Part shown: piece after piece, positions 54,589 through 62,368 of the stretch | Numbering within the stretch: position 1 is the stretch's first letter | Layout of the letters: each line of letters opens with the position of its first letter | NCBI RefSeq assembly: GCF_022695515.1 | Contig: NZ_JALDPT010000014.1 | Span: 60,177-124,176 of the forward strand | Direction: 5' to 3' | Length of the DNA: 64,000 nt | DNA from: Phenylobacterium aquaticum | Lineage (GTDB): Bacteria; Pseudomonadota; Alphaproteobacteria; Caulobacterales; Caulobacteraceae | The notes under the pieces: generated by a model | What the model saw: only the letters and a program-made list of their open reading frames with translations | Told to the model about the DNA's origin: nothing | Database searches by the model: none | Translations under genes and position numbers: made by a program

Positions 54589-56507
54589 CGGCGCGGCGTC
54601 AGAATATCTCCGAGCCGATCCGGCGCGCCGGCGATCCGCTCCAGGCGCGGATACCTCAGCCCACCCTTCCACGGCAGCTGCAGGGTGCGATAGCGGTCCC
54701 CGGCCTTGATGATCAGCTCCACTGGCGGGCCGTCGCCCTTGGCCGCGGTGACGGCGTCCTTCAGGCGATCCGGATCGTAGGCGAGCCCGTTTACGGCGAT
54801 CACCCTCTGGCCCACTGTCAGCCCGGCCTTGAAGGCGGGCCCCTCCCACTGGACGGCCGTCAGGTCGCCGTCCTTGTTGAGCACCAGGCCCAGCGAATAG
54901 GTCAGGTCCGTCGATTTACGCCTGAGCTCCGCGCTCTTGAAGTAACTGGTGGGGGTGTCGGCATAGACCAGCCGGTAGCCGCCCCGCGCGAGGCCGTCCA
55001 GCGGCGCGCCGGGGCCGTGGCTGTCCAGGCGTTTGGTCAGGAAGCCCGCCCAGTCATAGGGCTGCACCGCGTTCAACGCCTTCACCACGTCGTCGAACTG
55101 ATAGGTCAGCTGGCTCCAGTCGCCGTCATTGACCCCGAAGAAGGTCCTGGCGAAGTCGTCGAGGGATGCCTTGCCGCCGGACTGCTCGCGGATCAGCGTA
55201 TCGGCGTCGAGCCAGATCAGCTGGCCCTCGGAATAATAGTCCTCGCTCCGCTGCCAGCTGGTCCAGGGCAGGGGGCGGCGGTTGGCGATGATCGGATCAT
55301 TGGTGGTGTCGACCATCTGGCGCCAGGCGCGGCCGACCCGGTTGTCATAGGTCGCCGCCGTCGAGGCGATGGCGTCCAGCGCCTCCTGCTTGGTCAACAG
55401 GCCGGAGCGGGCGGCCAGGACGAAGCCCCAGTACTGGGTCTGGCCCTCGTAGACCCACAGGAGGCTGTCGCGCATGGGGGTGTTGAAGTTCGGCGTCCAG
55501 AGGTCGGCGGGACGCCGGTACTTGCCATTCCAGGAGTGGGTGTACTCGTGGGGCAAGAGATCGCGGGTGGCGGGCAGGCGATCCCAGTCCGCGAAATAGC
55601 GCGGCATGGTCCCGTCCTCGCTGGACCTCTGGTGCTCGAGCCCGATTCCGCCCAACCGGTCGGAGAGCGAGACCAGGAAATCGTAGTGATCATAATGGCG
55701 CGCGCCATAGAGCCGGTCGGCCTGAGCGACCAGGGCCCGATGGAGCGCCAGTTGCTGGGGCGAGATTTCCAGCAGGTCCGGCGAGTCGGCCATCACGTTC
55801 AGCGTCACGCGCGACCGTCCGCCCGGATCGAGGTCGAGCTTCTTCATCCACCGACCCGCGATCATCGGCGAATCAACCAGGGTGTCGAAGCCGACCGGCT
55901 TGAAGGTGACCGCATCGTCCGCGCCGCCAGCGGTCTCCAGGGCGGTGGCGTAGCTCCAGCCCGCGGGCAGGCGGATGGAAGGCTGAATGCGGATCTGGCG
56001 GGTGAAGTGGCCGGCCGGATAGAGCGCCATGTTGTTCCACTGGACGCTCATCATCTCTGGCGTGACGACGATCCGGCCCTGATCCGGCGCGGTCGGCGAC
56101 AGATACTGGAACTCAGCCTGGATCTCGGTGGCGCCCGCCGGGGCCTCGATATGGAAGGCCCCAACCTCAACCGGGTCCCGCGTCCATTCCAGGCGCTGGC
56201 CGCCGGCCGTGAAGGTCAGCCCGCCGAGGTTATAGAGTTCGCCGGCCGTCCAGTGCTTGCCCGGCAGCCATCGCGGAAAGAGCAGGGTCACAGGGCCCGG
56301 TCCGGCGACGGGAATCGTCTCGCGCACGGAAAAAATTCGCCGATCGACATCCGTGGCGTCGACGCTGAGCCTCAGCATCCCCGGATAGGCGACATCCCGA
56401 GGCGGCATAAGGGCTTGAGCCGGCGCCAGGGGCTGAGGGCCGGGTGACTGCGCCCCGGCCGAACCCGCGGTCAGGAATAGAACGAATACCAATGTTGCGC
56501 GTTTCAA
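54585..56507 (-). CDS. M61 family glycyl aminopeptidase-like metallopeptidase with PDZ domain
   Basis: A ~640-aa exported peptidase. The signal peptide is KRATLVFVLFLTAGSAGAQ, followed by an N-terminal beta domain (LSVDATDVDRRIFSVRETIP; LLFPRWLPGKHWTAGELYNL), the gluzincin active site LPHEYTHSWNGKYRRP (HEYTH) with the downstream Glu in WVYEGQTQYWGFVLAA, and a C-terminal PDZ-like domain (LGLVLNKDGDLTAVQWEGPA; LTVGQRVIAVNGLAYD). The start is TTG 56505-56507, giving the signal peptide; no ATG is suitable. M61 enzymes release N-terminal Gly/Ala; substrate here unknown. Confidence 0.9.
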   Translation of the reverse strand: MKRATLVFVLFLTAGSAGAQSPGPQPLAPAQALMPPRDVAYPGMLRLSVDATDVDRRIFSVRETIPVAGPGPVTLLFPRWLPGKHWTAGELYNLGGLTFTAGGQRLEWTRDPVEVGAFHIEAPAGATEIQAEFQYLSPTAPDQGRIVVTPEMMSVQWNNMALYPAGHFTRQIRIQPSIRLPAGWSYATALETAGGADDAVTFKPVGFDTLVDSPMIAGRWMKKLDLDPGGRSRVTLNVMADSPDLLEISPQQLALHRALVAQADRLYGARHYDHYDFLVSLSDRLGGIGLEHQRSSEDGTMPRYFADWDRLPATRDLLPHEYTHSWNGKYRRPADLWTPNFNTPMRDSLLWVYEGQTQYWGFVLAARSGLLTKQEALDAIASTAATYDNRVGRAWRQMVDTTNDPIIANRRPLPWTSWQRSEDYYSEGQLIWLDADTLIREQSGGKASLDDFARTFFGVNDGDWSQLTYQFDDVVKALNAVQPYDWAGFLTKRLDSHGPGAPLDGLARGGYRLVYADTPTSYFKSAELRRKSTDLTYSLGLVLNKDGDLTAVQWEGPAFKAGLTVGQRVIAVNGLAYDPDRLKDAVTAAKGDGPPVELIIKAGDRYRTLQLPWKGGLRYPRLERIAGAPDRLGDILTPRR

Positions 56508-56718
56508 TGGCGATTCCCGCTGGATTGCGGCGCGTTGGCGCGGCAGAAGCATCCTGGGATATCCCGAGGTCTCGACATATGTCGATGCCGCCACACAAAT
56601 CTGTCGTCTTCCGCCTTGGTCTTGTTGGCGGTTTAAGTTTCCGCGTAGGTTGCCCCAAGAGACTGTGGAGCGATTCATATCGCGTCGCGTTCTGCGGGCT
56701 TGGGGCAGGAGAGAACAT
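56508..56718. promoter_or_regulatory. Intergenic region with paired palindromes upstream of the CapD-like gene
   Basis: A 211-base gap between divergent genes. It holds GGGATATCCC (56556-56565) and the 14-bp perfect palindrome TCGACATATGTCGA (56572-56585), their centres 18 bp apart, which suggests adjacent dimer operator sites. The 56586-56660 part is A/T-richer than the surroundings and could hold the plus-strand promoter. AGGAGAG lies seven bases before the CapD-like ATG. Confidence 0.4.
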
Positions 56719-57876
56719 ATGAGTGGGCTTGCCGCCGCCGGCCCGGAGGATTCGGTGCGTCTCCTGGCTCTTGGGGAGCTTCTGGGACGTCCCGCGATCG
56801 CCTTCGACGAGTTCCCGGTGCGCAAATTGATTCGGAACCGTCGGATCCTGGTGACAGGGGCCGGGGGCTCTATCGGGGCTGAACTGGTGCGTCAGATCGC
56901 GGCCCTTGGGCCCGCGCACGTGACCCTGGTCGAGAATTCCGAATTCAATCTCTACGCCATCGATCAATACCTGCGGGAACATCGCCCTGAGCTGTCGCGC
57001 TCGGCCGTGTTCTGCGACATCCGGGATCGGGACGTTCTGTTCGACTGGTTCGCCCGTGAGCAGCCGGATGTGGTGTTCCACGCCGCCGCCCTGAAGCACG
57101 TGCCGATGGCCGAGGCTCATCCGCTGGAATCGGTCCGGACCAATCTGCTCGGCGCCTGCAATGTCGCCGACGCCTGTTCGGCCCACCATGTGGGCGTGAT
57201 GGTGTTCGTCTCCACCGACAAGGCGGTCAATCCGCTCAGCGTCATGGGCGCCGCCAAGCGCGCCGCCGAGGCCTATTGCCAGGCGATGGATGTCGAGGCC
57301 GGGCCGACCCGCTTCGTCTCCGTCCGGTTCGGCAATGTCCTTGGCTCGTCGGGATCCGTCGCGCCCCTGTTCCAGCGTCAGATCGCCGAGGGCGGTCCGA
57401 TCACCCTCACTCACCCCGACGTCAGCCGTTATTTCATGACGCTGGGCGAAGCCGTGTCCCTGCTGCTGCAGGCCGCCACCCTGCGCGACATGCCGTCGGA
57501 CGTGCGCGGCGGCGTCTATGTCATGGATATCGGCGACCCCATCCGCATCGCCGACTTGGCGCGCCTGATGATCCGCATGGCCGGCCGACGCCCCGAACAG
57601 GACATCGAGGTCCGCATCGTCGGCCTGCGCCCCGGCGAGAAGCTGGACGAGGAACTGGTCCATCCCGACGAGAAGCGCATCCTGCGCACCGCCTCGGGCC
57701 TCAGCCTGGTCGGCCCCCGCACCCAGCCGCTGGCCGACCTGCGGGCGCAGTTCAGCGAGATCGAGCGCATCGTCCACACCCTGGATCGGGCGGAGACCCT
57801 GCGCCTGCTGAAGACCCTGGTTCCGGAATATGATCCGATCGGCTCTACCGAGCCAGCCGTGGCCGTGGGCCGCTAG
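56719..57876 (+). CDS. Polysaccharide biosynthesis protein, CapD-like NAD-dependent dehydratase
   Basis: A 385-aa extended SDR of the Polysacc_synt_2 family, soluble (no membrane helices). It has the Rossmann RRILVTGAGGSIGAELVRQI, AAALKHVPMAEAHPLESVRT, STDKAVNPLSVMGAAKRAAE and FGNVLGSSGSVAPLFQRQI. The usual catalytic Tyr is replaced by Met in VMGAAKR, as in UDP-GlcNAc 4,6-dehydratase homologs (WbpM/PglF/CapD), so a nucleotide-sugar 4,6-dehydratase reaction is expected. The C-terminus GLRPGEKLDEELVHPDEKRI is also typical. It stands alone, without other glycan genes nearby. Confidence 0.85.
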   Translation: MSGLAAAGPEDSVRLLALGELLGRPAIAFDEFPVRKLIRNRRILVTGAGGSIGAELVRQIAALGPAHVTLVENSEFNLYAIDQYLREHRPELSRSAVFCDIRDRDVLFDWFAREQPDVVFHAAALKHVPMAEAHPLESVRTNLLGACNVADACSAHHVGVMVFVSTDKAVNPLSVMGAAKRAAEAYCQAMDVEAGPTRFVSVRFGNVLGSSGSVAPLFQRQIAEGGPITLTHPDVSRYFMTLGEAVSLLLQAATLRDMPSDVRGGVYVMDIGDPIRIADLARLMIRMAGRRPEQDIEVRIVGLRPGEKLDEELVHPDEKRILRTASGLSLVGPRTQPLADLRAQFSEIERIVHTLDRAETLRLLKTLVPEYDPIGSTEPAVAVGR

Positions 57877-57900
57877 GCCCGTCCCAGCCGAAGCCTTCTG

Positions 57901-57930
57901 AAATGGCGCGGGTCTCGGCCCGCGCCATTT
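57901..57930. terminator. Bidirectional terminator between CapD-like and BLUF genes
   Basis: AAATGGCGCGGG and CCCGCGCCATTT form a perfect 12-bp stem with loop TCTCGG; A-run before and T-run after make it a U-tailed terminator in both directions. It lies between the convergent CapD-like (+) and BLUF (-) genes. Confidence 0.8.
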
Positions 57931-57946
57931 TCGCATTCCGACCGGC

Positions 57947-58375
57947 CTAATCGCCGCGGTTGAGGATGGAGGCGGTGGCCACCAGCTCGCCGAGCAGCGA
58001 CATGGTCGCCTGGCCGGAGCAGTCGAACGGGTCCAGCTCGACCCGCTTGAAGTATTTCAGCAGCAGGGACGGGTTGAGCTTGGCGATGCTCACCTGGCCC
58101 ATGGTCCAGCTGCCGAACCGCCGCTCGGTGATTTCCTCGTAGCTGAGGATGCGCACCTGACGGTGGCGGTCGTCGCGGACAATGGCGTTGAACAGCTCGC
58201 AGACCTCGTCGCGCCCGCCCTCGATCACCTGGATGAACAGGTTCTCGGACACGCACAGCAGGCCGGTGATGCCCAGAGCGGGATTGTTCTTGCGCGACTG
58301 CTCCAGGATCCTGTCGAGGGCGGCGCCTTCGATCGCGGGGTTGGGGCGGCTGGCGTAAAGACAACGAACAAGCAT
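57947..58375 (-). CDS. BLUF domain blue-light photoreceptor
   Basis: A 142-aa single-domain BLUF protein that should bind FAD and sense blue light. The photochemical residues are all present with canonical spacing: Tyr7 (VRCLYASRP), Asn31 (KNNPALGITGLL), Gln49 (FIQVIEGG), Trp90 and Met92 (FGSWTMGQ), corresponding to AppA Y21, N45, Q63, W104 and M106. After residue ~95 a short C-terminal helix follows (KLNPSLLLKYFKRVELDPFD), so the output is by interaction with another protein rather than a fused enzyme. It begins seven bases after the GTP cyclohydrolase I stop on the same strand, so cotranscription and a functional link are likely. Confidence 0.9.
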   Translation of the reverse strand: MLVRCLYASRPNPAIEGAALDRILEQSRKNNPALGITGLLCVSENLFIQVIEGGRDEVCELFNAIVRDDRHRQVRILSYEEITERRFGSWTMGQVSIAKLNPSLLLKYFKRVELDPFDCSGQATMSLLGELVATASILNRGD

Positions 58376-58382
58376 GCGCCGC

Positions 58383-59111
58383 TCAGCTCCTGTGCTTCAG
58401 CAGCGAGAGGAACTCGCTGCGCAGATTGTGGTCCTTCAGGAAGGACCCGCGCATCACGCTGTTGATCATCATGGTCTCGCTGTCCTTCACCCCGCGCCAG
58501 TGCATGCAGAAGTGATCGGCCTCCATGACCACGGCCAGGCCATCGGGGCGCACCTTCTCCATCAGGAGCTCCGCCATCTGGGTGATGGCCTCCTCCTGGA
58601 TCTGGGGCCGCGACATCACCCATTCGGCCAGGCGCGAATATTTCGACAGGCCGATCAGGTTCGAGTGCTCATTGGGCATCAACCCGACCCACAGCCGGCC
58701 CATGATCGGGCAGAAATGGTGGCTGCAGGCGCTGCGCACCGTGATCGGCCCGACGATCATCAGCTCGTTCAGGGAGGCGGCGTTGGGGAACTCGGTGACC
58801 GGCGGCGCCTCGGCGTAGCGGCCGCGGAAGACCTCGGTCACATACATCTTGGCGACCCGGCGGGCGGTGTCGTGGGTGTTGTGATCGCTCTCGGTGTCGA
58901 TCACCAGGCTTTCCAGCACGCCCTTGAACTTGCCCTCGACCTCTTCGAGCAGGGCCTCAAGCTCGCCCGGCTGAAGAAAGGCGGAGATGTTGTCATTGGC
59001 GTGGAAGCGCTTTTTGGACTTCTTGATACGCGCCCGGATCCTGGCGGAGACGGGTTCCTGGTCGGGGGGAGGCTTCAAAGGGCGGCTCTTCTCATCTGGA
59101 GGCGGCTCCAC
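58383..59111 (-). CDS. folE: GTP cyclohydrolase I
   Basis: Converts GTP to 7,8-dihydroneopterin triphosphate, the entry to folate and pterins. The core has KMYVTEVFRGRYAEAPPVTE, the zinc ligands in TVRSACSHHFCPIMGRLWVG, and the second Cys in ADHFCMHWRGVKDSETMMIN, plus LIGLSKYSRLAEW. The ~45-residue N-terminal extension (basic helix RIRARIKKSKKRFHANDN) makes it longer than the usual ~200-220 aa; the GTG at 59109-59111 is the annotated start but a nearer start cannot be excluded. The BLUF gene starts seven bases after its stop; a NUDIX gene is 75 bases upstream. Confidence 0.93.
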   Translation of the reverse strand: MEPPPDEKSRPLKPPPDQEPVSARIRARIKKSKKRFHANDNISAFLQPGELEALLEEVEGKFKGVLESLVIDTESDHNTHDTARRVAKMYVTEVFRGRYAEAPPVTEFPNAASLNELMIVGPITVRSACSHHFCPIMGRLWVGLMPNEHSNLIGLSKYSRLAEWVMSRPQIQEEAITQMAELLMEKVRPDGLAVVMEADHFCMHWRGVKDSETMMINSVMRGSFLKDHNLRSEFLSLLKHRS

Positions 59112-59186
59112 CCTTAGAACAAGCGTGGGAAGGCCGTGAGCCTTATTCGGGCCAATAGGCGCGGCGGATGCGCCCCAAGCCGAGAT

Positions 59187-59612
59187 TCAGCCCCAGGCGG
59201 CGTCGCCCAGGGTCTCGATGCTCTGACGGGCGGATTGGGTGAGGGGGGCCGGCAGGTCCTCGCGACTGAACCAGCCTATGGCCTCCAGGGCCTGGGGTTC
59301 GCGATTGACCGCGTGGCCGGCAATCACCCGGGCGCGATAGGTCGGCGCCACCCAGTGGGCGCCGGCGTCCAGGTCGATCTGGTCCACAATACAGATCAGC
59401 TCGCCGACGGCGATCGTCAGGCCGACCTCTTCGAGGATCTCCCGCGCCGCCGTCTCGACCAGGCGCTCTCCGAAATCCACCTTGCCGCCGGGCAGGCCCC
59501 AGCAGCCGGCCTCGGGCGCGCGCAGGCGCTTGACCAGCAGCAGGCGGCCGGCCTCGTCGGTGATGAAGGCGCCGACGCCCACGCGGGGCGCAGAATGTGA
59601 TGGATTGCTCAT
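59187..59612 (-). CDS. NUDIX hydrolase
   Basis: A 141-aa NUDIX protein. The box GGKVDFGERLVETAAREILEEVGL is complete (G-x5-E-x7-R-E-x2-E-E-x-G), giving Mg2+-dependent hydrolysis of a nucleoside diphosphate-X bond; the WGLPGGK lead and FITDEAGRLLLVKRLRAPEA are typical of NUDT15/MutT-like members. Its position just upstream of GTP cyclohydrolase I raises dihydroneopterin triphosphate as a possible substrate, because a NUDIX enzyme (NudB) does this in E. coli, but NUDT15-like members also act on other nucleotides. The ATG 59610-59612 is chosen; a GTG four codons earlier is possible. Confidence 0.85.
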   Translation of the reverse strand: MSNPSHSAPRVGVGAFITDEAGRLLLVKRLRAPEAGCWGLPGGKVDFGERLVETAAREILEEVGLTIAVGELICIVDQIDLDAGAHWVAPTYRARVIAGHAVNREPQALEAIGWFSREDLPAPLTQSARQSIETLGDAAWG

Positions 59613-59721
59613 GTGTCGGACCACCTGATGATCCGACCAGCGTTACGAGGGTGAGCGGCCTCGACGCAAGCAGAGGTCGCCGGATCGCGCGACCCGGAGG
59701 CGGCGCGATCCGGCGAAAGTC

Positions 59722-60060
59722 TTACTTCGGCGGCGCGTTGGCGGCCTTGGCGGCGTCGGCGGCCTCGGTCGCGGCCTTGGCCGAATCGGCAGCCGAATTG
59801 GCCGCGGCCGCGCTGTTCATGGCGGCGGCGTTGGCGTTGGCGGCGTTCTCAGCGGCCGGCGCGGCGGTGGCGGCGCCAGCGGAGTTCGCCGCATTCATCG
59901 CCGCCGAATTGGCCGCGTTCGCCGCGGTGTTGGCGGAGGCCGCGGCCGCAGTGGCCGCATCGGCGTTCGCCGCCGTGGTGTCGGCCGGCTTGCTGCAGGC
60001 CGCCATGGACAGGGCCGCGATCGCCGCGGTGGCCAGGATGAGTGTGCGTGAAGTTTTCAT
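59722..60060 (-). CDS. Ala/Asn-rich lipoprotein
   Basis: A 112-aa lipoprotein with lipobox LSMAACS (Cys about residue 22). The rest is strongly biased to Ala, Asn and Ser (e.g. AANAANSAAMNAANSAGAAT; AAMNSAAAANSAADSAKAAT) and should form an extended helix or coiled coil with Asn at intervals. It recalls small Ala-rich outer membrane lipoproteins, but no homology is claimed. Between it and the downstream acyltransferase lie 340 non-coding bases. Confidence 0.6.
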   Translation of the reverse strand: MKTSRTLILATAAIAALSMAACSKPADTTAANADAATAAAASANTAANAANSAAMNAANSAGAATAAPAAENAANANAAAMNSAAAANSAADSAKAATEAADAAKAANAPPK

Positions 60061-60400
60061 GATGTTTCCGTCCCTTGTCGTTCGCCTCGCCGCAAAAGCG
60101 CAGCGCCAGGCATGGCGCCGGCTTTAAGCTTGGCCCCGAGACCCAACCCTTGGGCGGCCGGAATGTTCCCTGGCCCACCGCCGCGGGCCGTCTGGACAAT
60201 CAGCGAACCCGATATTCCTGGCTGATCGACTGAAGACCGTAACGCTCCACCACCCAATCGAGGACGAACTCCCGTCTGCATGGTGAAGGTTCGAGTTGAA
60301 CGCCACCACAGAGTGTGGCCACGCGACTTTCTCCCGCTAACCCACGGGCGAGACCTCAAGTCGCCTGTCCCGGTGCTGCCAAACCGCGTATCGCCAGGGC
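60061..60400. other. Non-coding gap
   Basis: 340 bases between the Ala-rich lipoprotein (-) and acyltransferase (+) starts. Small frames inside it show no family motif or initiation signal. A short CCAC-CACAGAG-TGTGG repeat (around 60300) is the only structure noticed. It must contain the divergent promoters of both neighbours. Confidence 0.5.
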
Positions 60401-61030
60401 ATGAGCGACACGCCCGGACGCCTGACCTTCACCGATCCCTCGACAGCGCGCCCCGCGCCCTATGCGGGGTGGCTGGCCGAAGTCCTGCGCGGCGTCTGCC
60501 TGGCCTATCTCAAGCTCACCGGCTGGAAGATCCAGGGCGACTGGCCGCCCTTCGCCAAGGCTGTGCTGGTCGCCGCCCCGCACACGTCGAACTGGGATGG
60601 CGTCAATATGCTGGCGGCCGCCGCCGTCTATCGCGTCAAGCTGCGCTGGATGGGCAAGAAGAGCCTGACCACTGGTCCCTTCGGGGGGATCATCAGGTGG
60701 CTCGGCTGCGTGCCGATCGACCGGTCCGCCAGCCATGACGTCGCGCGTGCGATGGCCGAGGCCTTCGCGGCGGAGCCCCGCATGATCCTGGCCATACCGC
60801 CGGAAGGCACCCGCAGCCTGACCCGGGACTGGAAGAGCGGCTTCTACCACATCGCCCGGATGGCCGAGGTGCCGATCATCGTCAGCGTGCTGGACTATGG
60901 CGCCCGCACGCTGAGCATCCGCGCCGCGATGACGCCAAGCGGCGACTATGACGCCGACCTCGCCCTGATCCAGGGCTGCTATGTCGGCGTCGAGGGCCGT
61001 CACCCCGATAAGTTCCGGGCCGAAGCGTGA
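60401..61030 (+). CDS. Lysophospholipid acyltransferase family protein (PlsC-like)
   Basis: A 209-aa acyltransferase of the LPLAT superfamily. Catalytic motif VAAPHTSNWDGVN (H-x4-D), motif II GGIIRWLGCVPIDRS and motif III LAIPPEGTRSLTRDWKSGFY are present. It likely acylates a lysophospholipid or related lipid at the inner membrane. The usual length is ~200-260; no distinct membrane anchor is seen, though the N-terminal LRGVCLAYLKLTGW helix may be peripheral. It ends 10 bases from the convergent P450. Confidence 0.85.
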   Translation: MSDTPGRLTFTDPSTARPAPYAGWLAEVLRGVCLAYLKLTGWKIQGDWPPFAKAVLVAAPHTSNWDGVNMLAAAAVYRVKLRWMGKKSLTTGPFGGIIRWLGCVPIDRSASHDVARAMAEAFAAEPRMILAIPPEGTRSLTRDWKSGFYHIARMAEVPIIVSVLDYGARTLSIRAAMTPSGDYDADLALIQGCYVGVEGRHPDKFRAEA

Positions 61031-61039
61031 CCCGCCTGC

Positions 61040-62290
61040 TCAGGCGTGCAGGCGCACCTGCATGTCTGTGTAGCCATTGACGAAATTGGACGCCACACGG
61101 GTCGGCTCGCCGACGACCTCGATGTGGCTGAACCGCGCCAAGAGCTCCTCCCACAGGATCTTCAGCTGCAGCTCGGCGACGCGGTTTCCCATGCATCGAT
61201 GGATGCCAAAGCCGAACGCCATGTGGTGGCGGGGGCGCTCACGGTCGATGATGAACTGGTCGGGATCGGGAATGACCGTCTCGTCGCGATTACCTGAGGC
61301 GTACCACATCACCACCCGGTCGCCCTTGCGGATCAGCTTGCCGCCGAACTCGATATCCTGGGTCGCCGTGCGCCGCATGTGGGACAGCGGGGTCTGCCAG
61401 CGAATGATCTCGGGCACCAGCGAGGTGACCAGGGAGGGGTCCGCCTTCAGCTTGGCGAACTGGTCGGGGAACTGGTTCAGCGCCAGAACCCCGCCGGTGA
61501 TGGAATTGCGCGTGGTGTCATTGCCGCCGACGATCAGCAGCATGAGATTGCCCAGCAGCTCCATCGGGTCGTTGATCATGTCCTTCGTCTCCTCGCCGTG
61601 CGCCAGCAGGGAGATGAAATCGAACTTCGGAGGGGCGGCTGCGCGCTCGACCCAGAGCCTGGAGAAATAGGCCAGGCACTCGCCCAGCACCCGCTCGCGC
61701 TCGGCCATGTCGGCGGCGACGCCGACCGTCTCCGACGTTGTGGTGACATCCGACCAGTAGGGCAGGAGCCGGCGGTCCTCCCACGGGAAGTCGAACAGGG
61801 TGGCCAGCATCTGGGTGGTCAGCTCGATCGACACCCGATCGACCCAGTTGAAGGTTTCGCCCACAGGCAGCTCGTCGAGGATGGCGGCCACCCGCTGGCG
61901 GATCAGCACCTCCAGCTCCTGCAGCCGATGGGGGGCTACGGCGGGCGAGGCGGTCTTGCGCTGCACGTCATGCCGCGGCGGGTCCATGGCGATGAACATC
62001 GGCGGCGCGAAGTTCTCGGGATTGTCGCCGATGACGATGTCGCGGTTGGACGAGAAGACCGCATGATTGGTGTCGACCGCCACGATGTCGTCGAACCGGG
62101 TGATCGACCAGAAGGGGCCGAACGGGCTCTCTGCCGTGTAGTGGACCGGGTCCTCCTGGCGCAATCGTCGGAAATAGGCGTGGCTGGCGCCGGTGGCGAA
62201 CAGCTCGGCGCGGCTGGGATCGAGTTGATCCAGGGGCAGGGTCCAAGGATCCGGAATCGGGGATTCCGCCTGTGACGTGACCAGGTCCAC
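61040..62290 (-). CDS. Cytochrome P450, CYP153 family (alkane/fatty acid omega-hydroxylase)
   Basis: A 416-aa soluble P450. Hallmarks: I-helix LLIVGGNDTTRNSITGGVLA, ExxR in PEIIRWQTPLSHMRRTATQD, IEFGGKLIRKGDRVVMWYAS and the heme-ligand Cys in FGFGIHRCMGNRVAELQLKI. The run GGNDTTRN, QTPLSHMRR and RHHMAFGFGIHRC matches CYP153 alkane terminal hydroxylases rather than steroid P450s (family recall, not searched). It needs a ferredoxin and reductase, which are not nearby. It follows a DUF3237 gene by 78 bases on the same strand. The start is GTG 62288-62290, with GGGAGG six bases upstream, part of a long inverted repeat. Confidence 0.9.
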   Translation of the reverse strand: MDLVTSQAESPIPDPWTLPLDQLDPSRAELFATGASHAYFRRLRQEDPVHYTAESPFGPFWSITRFDDIVAVDTNHAVFSSNRDIVIGDNPENFAPPMFIAMDPPRHDVQRKTASPAVAPHRLQELEVLIRQRVAAILDELPVGETFNWVDRVSIELTTQMLATLFDFPWEDRRLLPYWSDVTTTSETVGVAADMAERERVLGECLAYFSRLWVERAAAPPKFDFISLLAHGEETKDMINDPMELLGNLMLLIVGGNDTTRNSITGGVLALNQFPDQFAKLKADPSLVTSLVPEIIRWQTPLSHMRRTATQDIEFGGKLIRKGDRVVMWYASGNRDETVIPDPDQFIIDRERPRHHMAFGFGIHRCMGNRVAELQLKILWEELLARFSHIEVVGEPTRVASNFVNGYTDMQVRLHA

Positions 62291-62297
62291 GATAACC

Positions 62298-62355
62298 TCC
62301 CATGACGGCTTGTTATTTTGTCCGCGAGCCTAGGCCCGCAGGGGCCGTCATGGGA
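62298..62355 (-). promoter_or_regulatory. 12-bp inverted repeat overlapping the P450 Shine-Dalgarno
   Basis: TCCCATGACGGC and GCCGTCATGGGA pair perfectly across a 34-nt loop. On the P450 mRNA the 3' arm ends in ...GGGA and continues into GGTTATC-GTG, so part of the Shine-Dalgarno lies in the stem. It could be an RNA hairpin that limits translation, a protein operator, or an intercistronic processing site between DUF3237 and the P450. Confidence 0.45.
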
Positions 62356-62368
62356 AGGCCTCGCGGCG

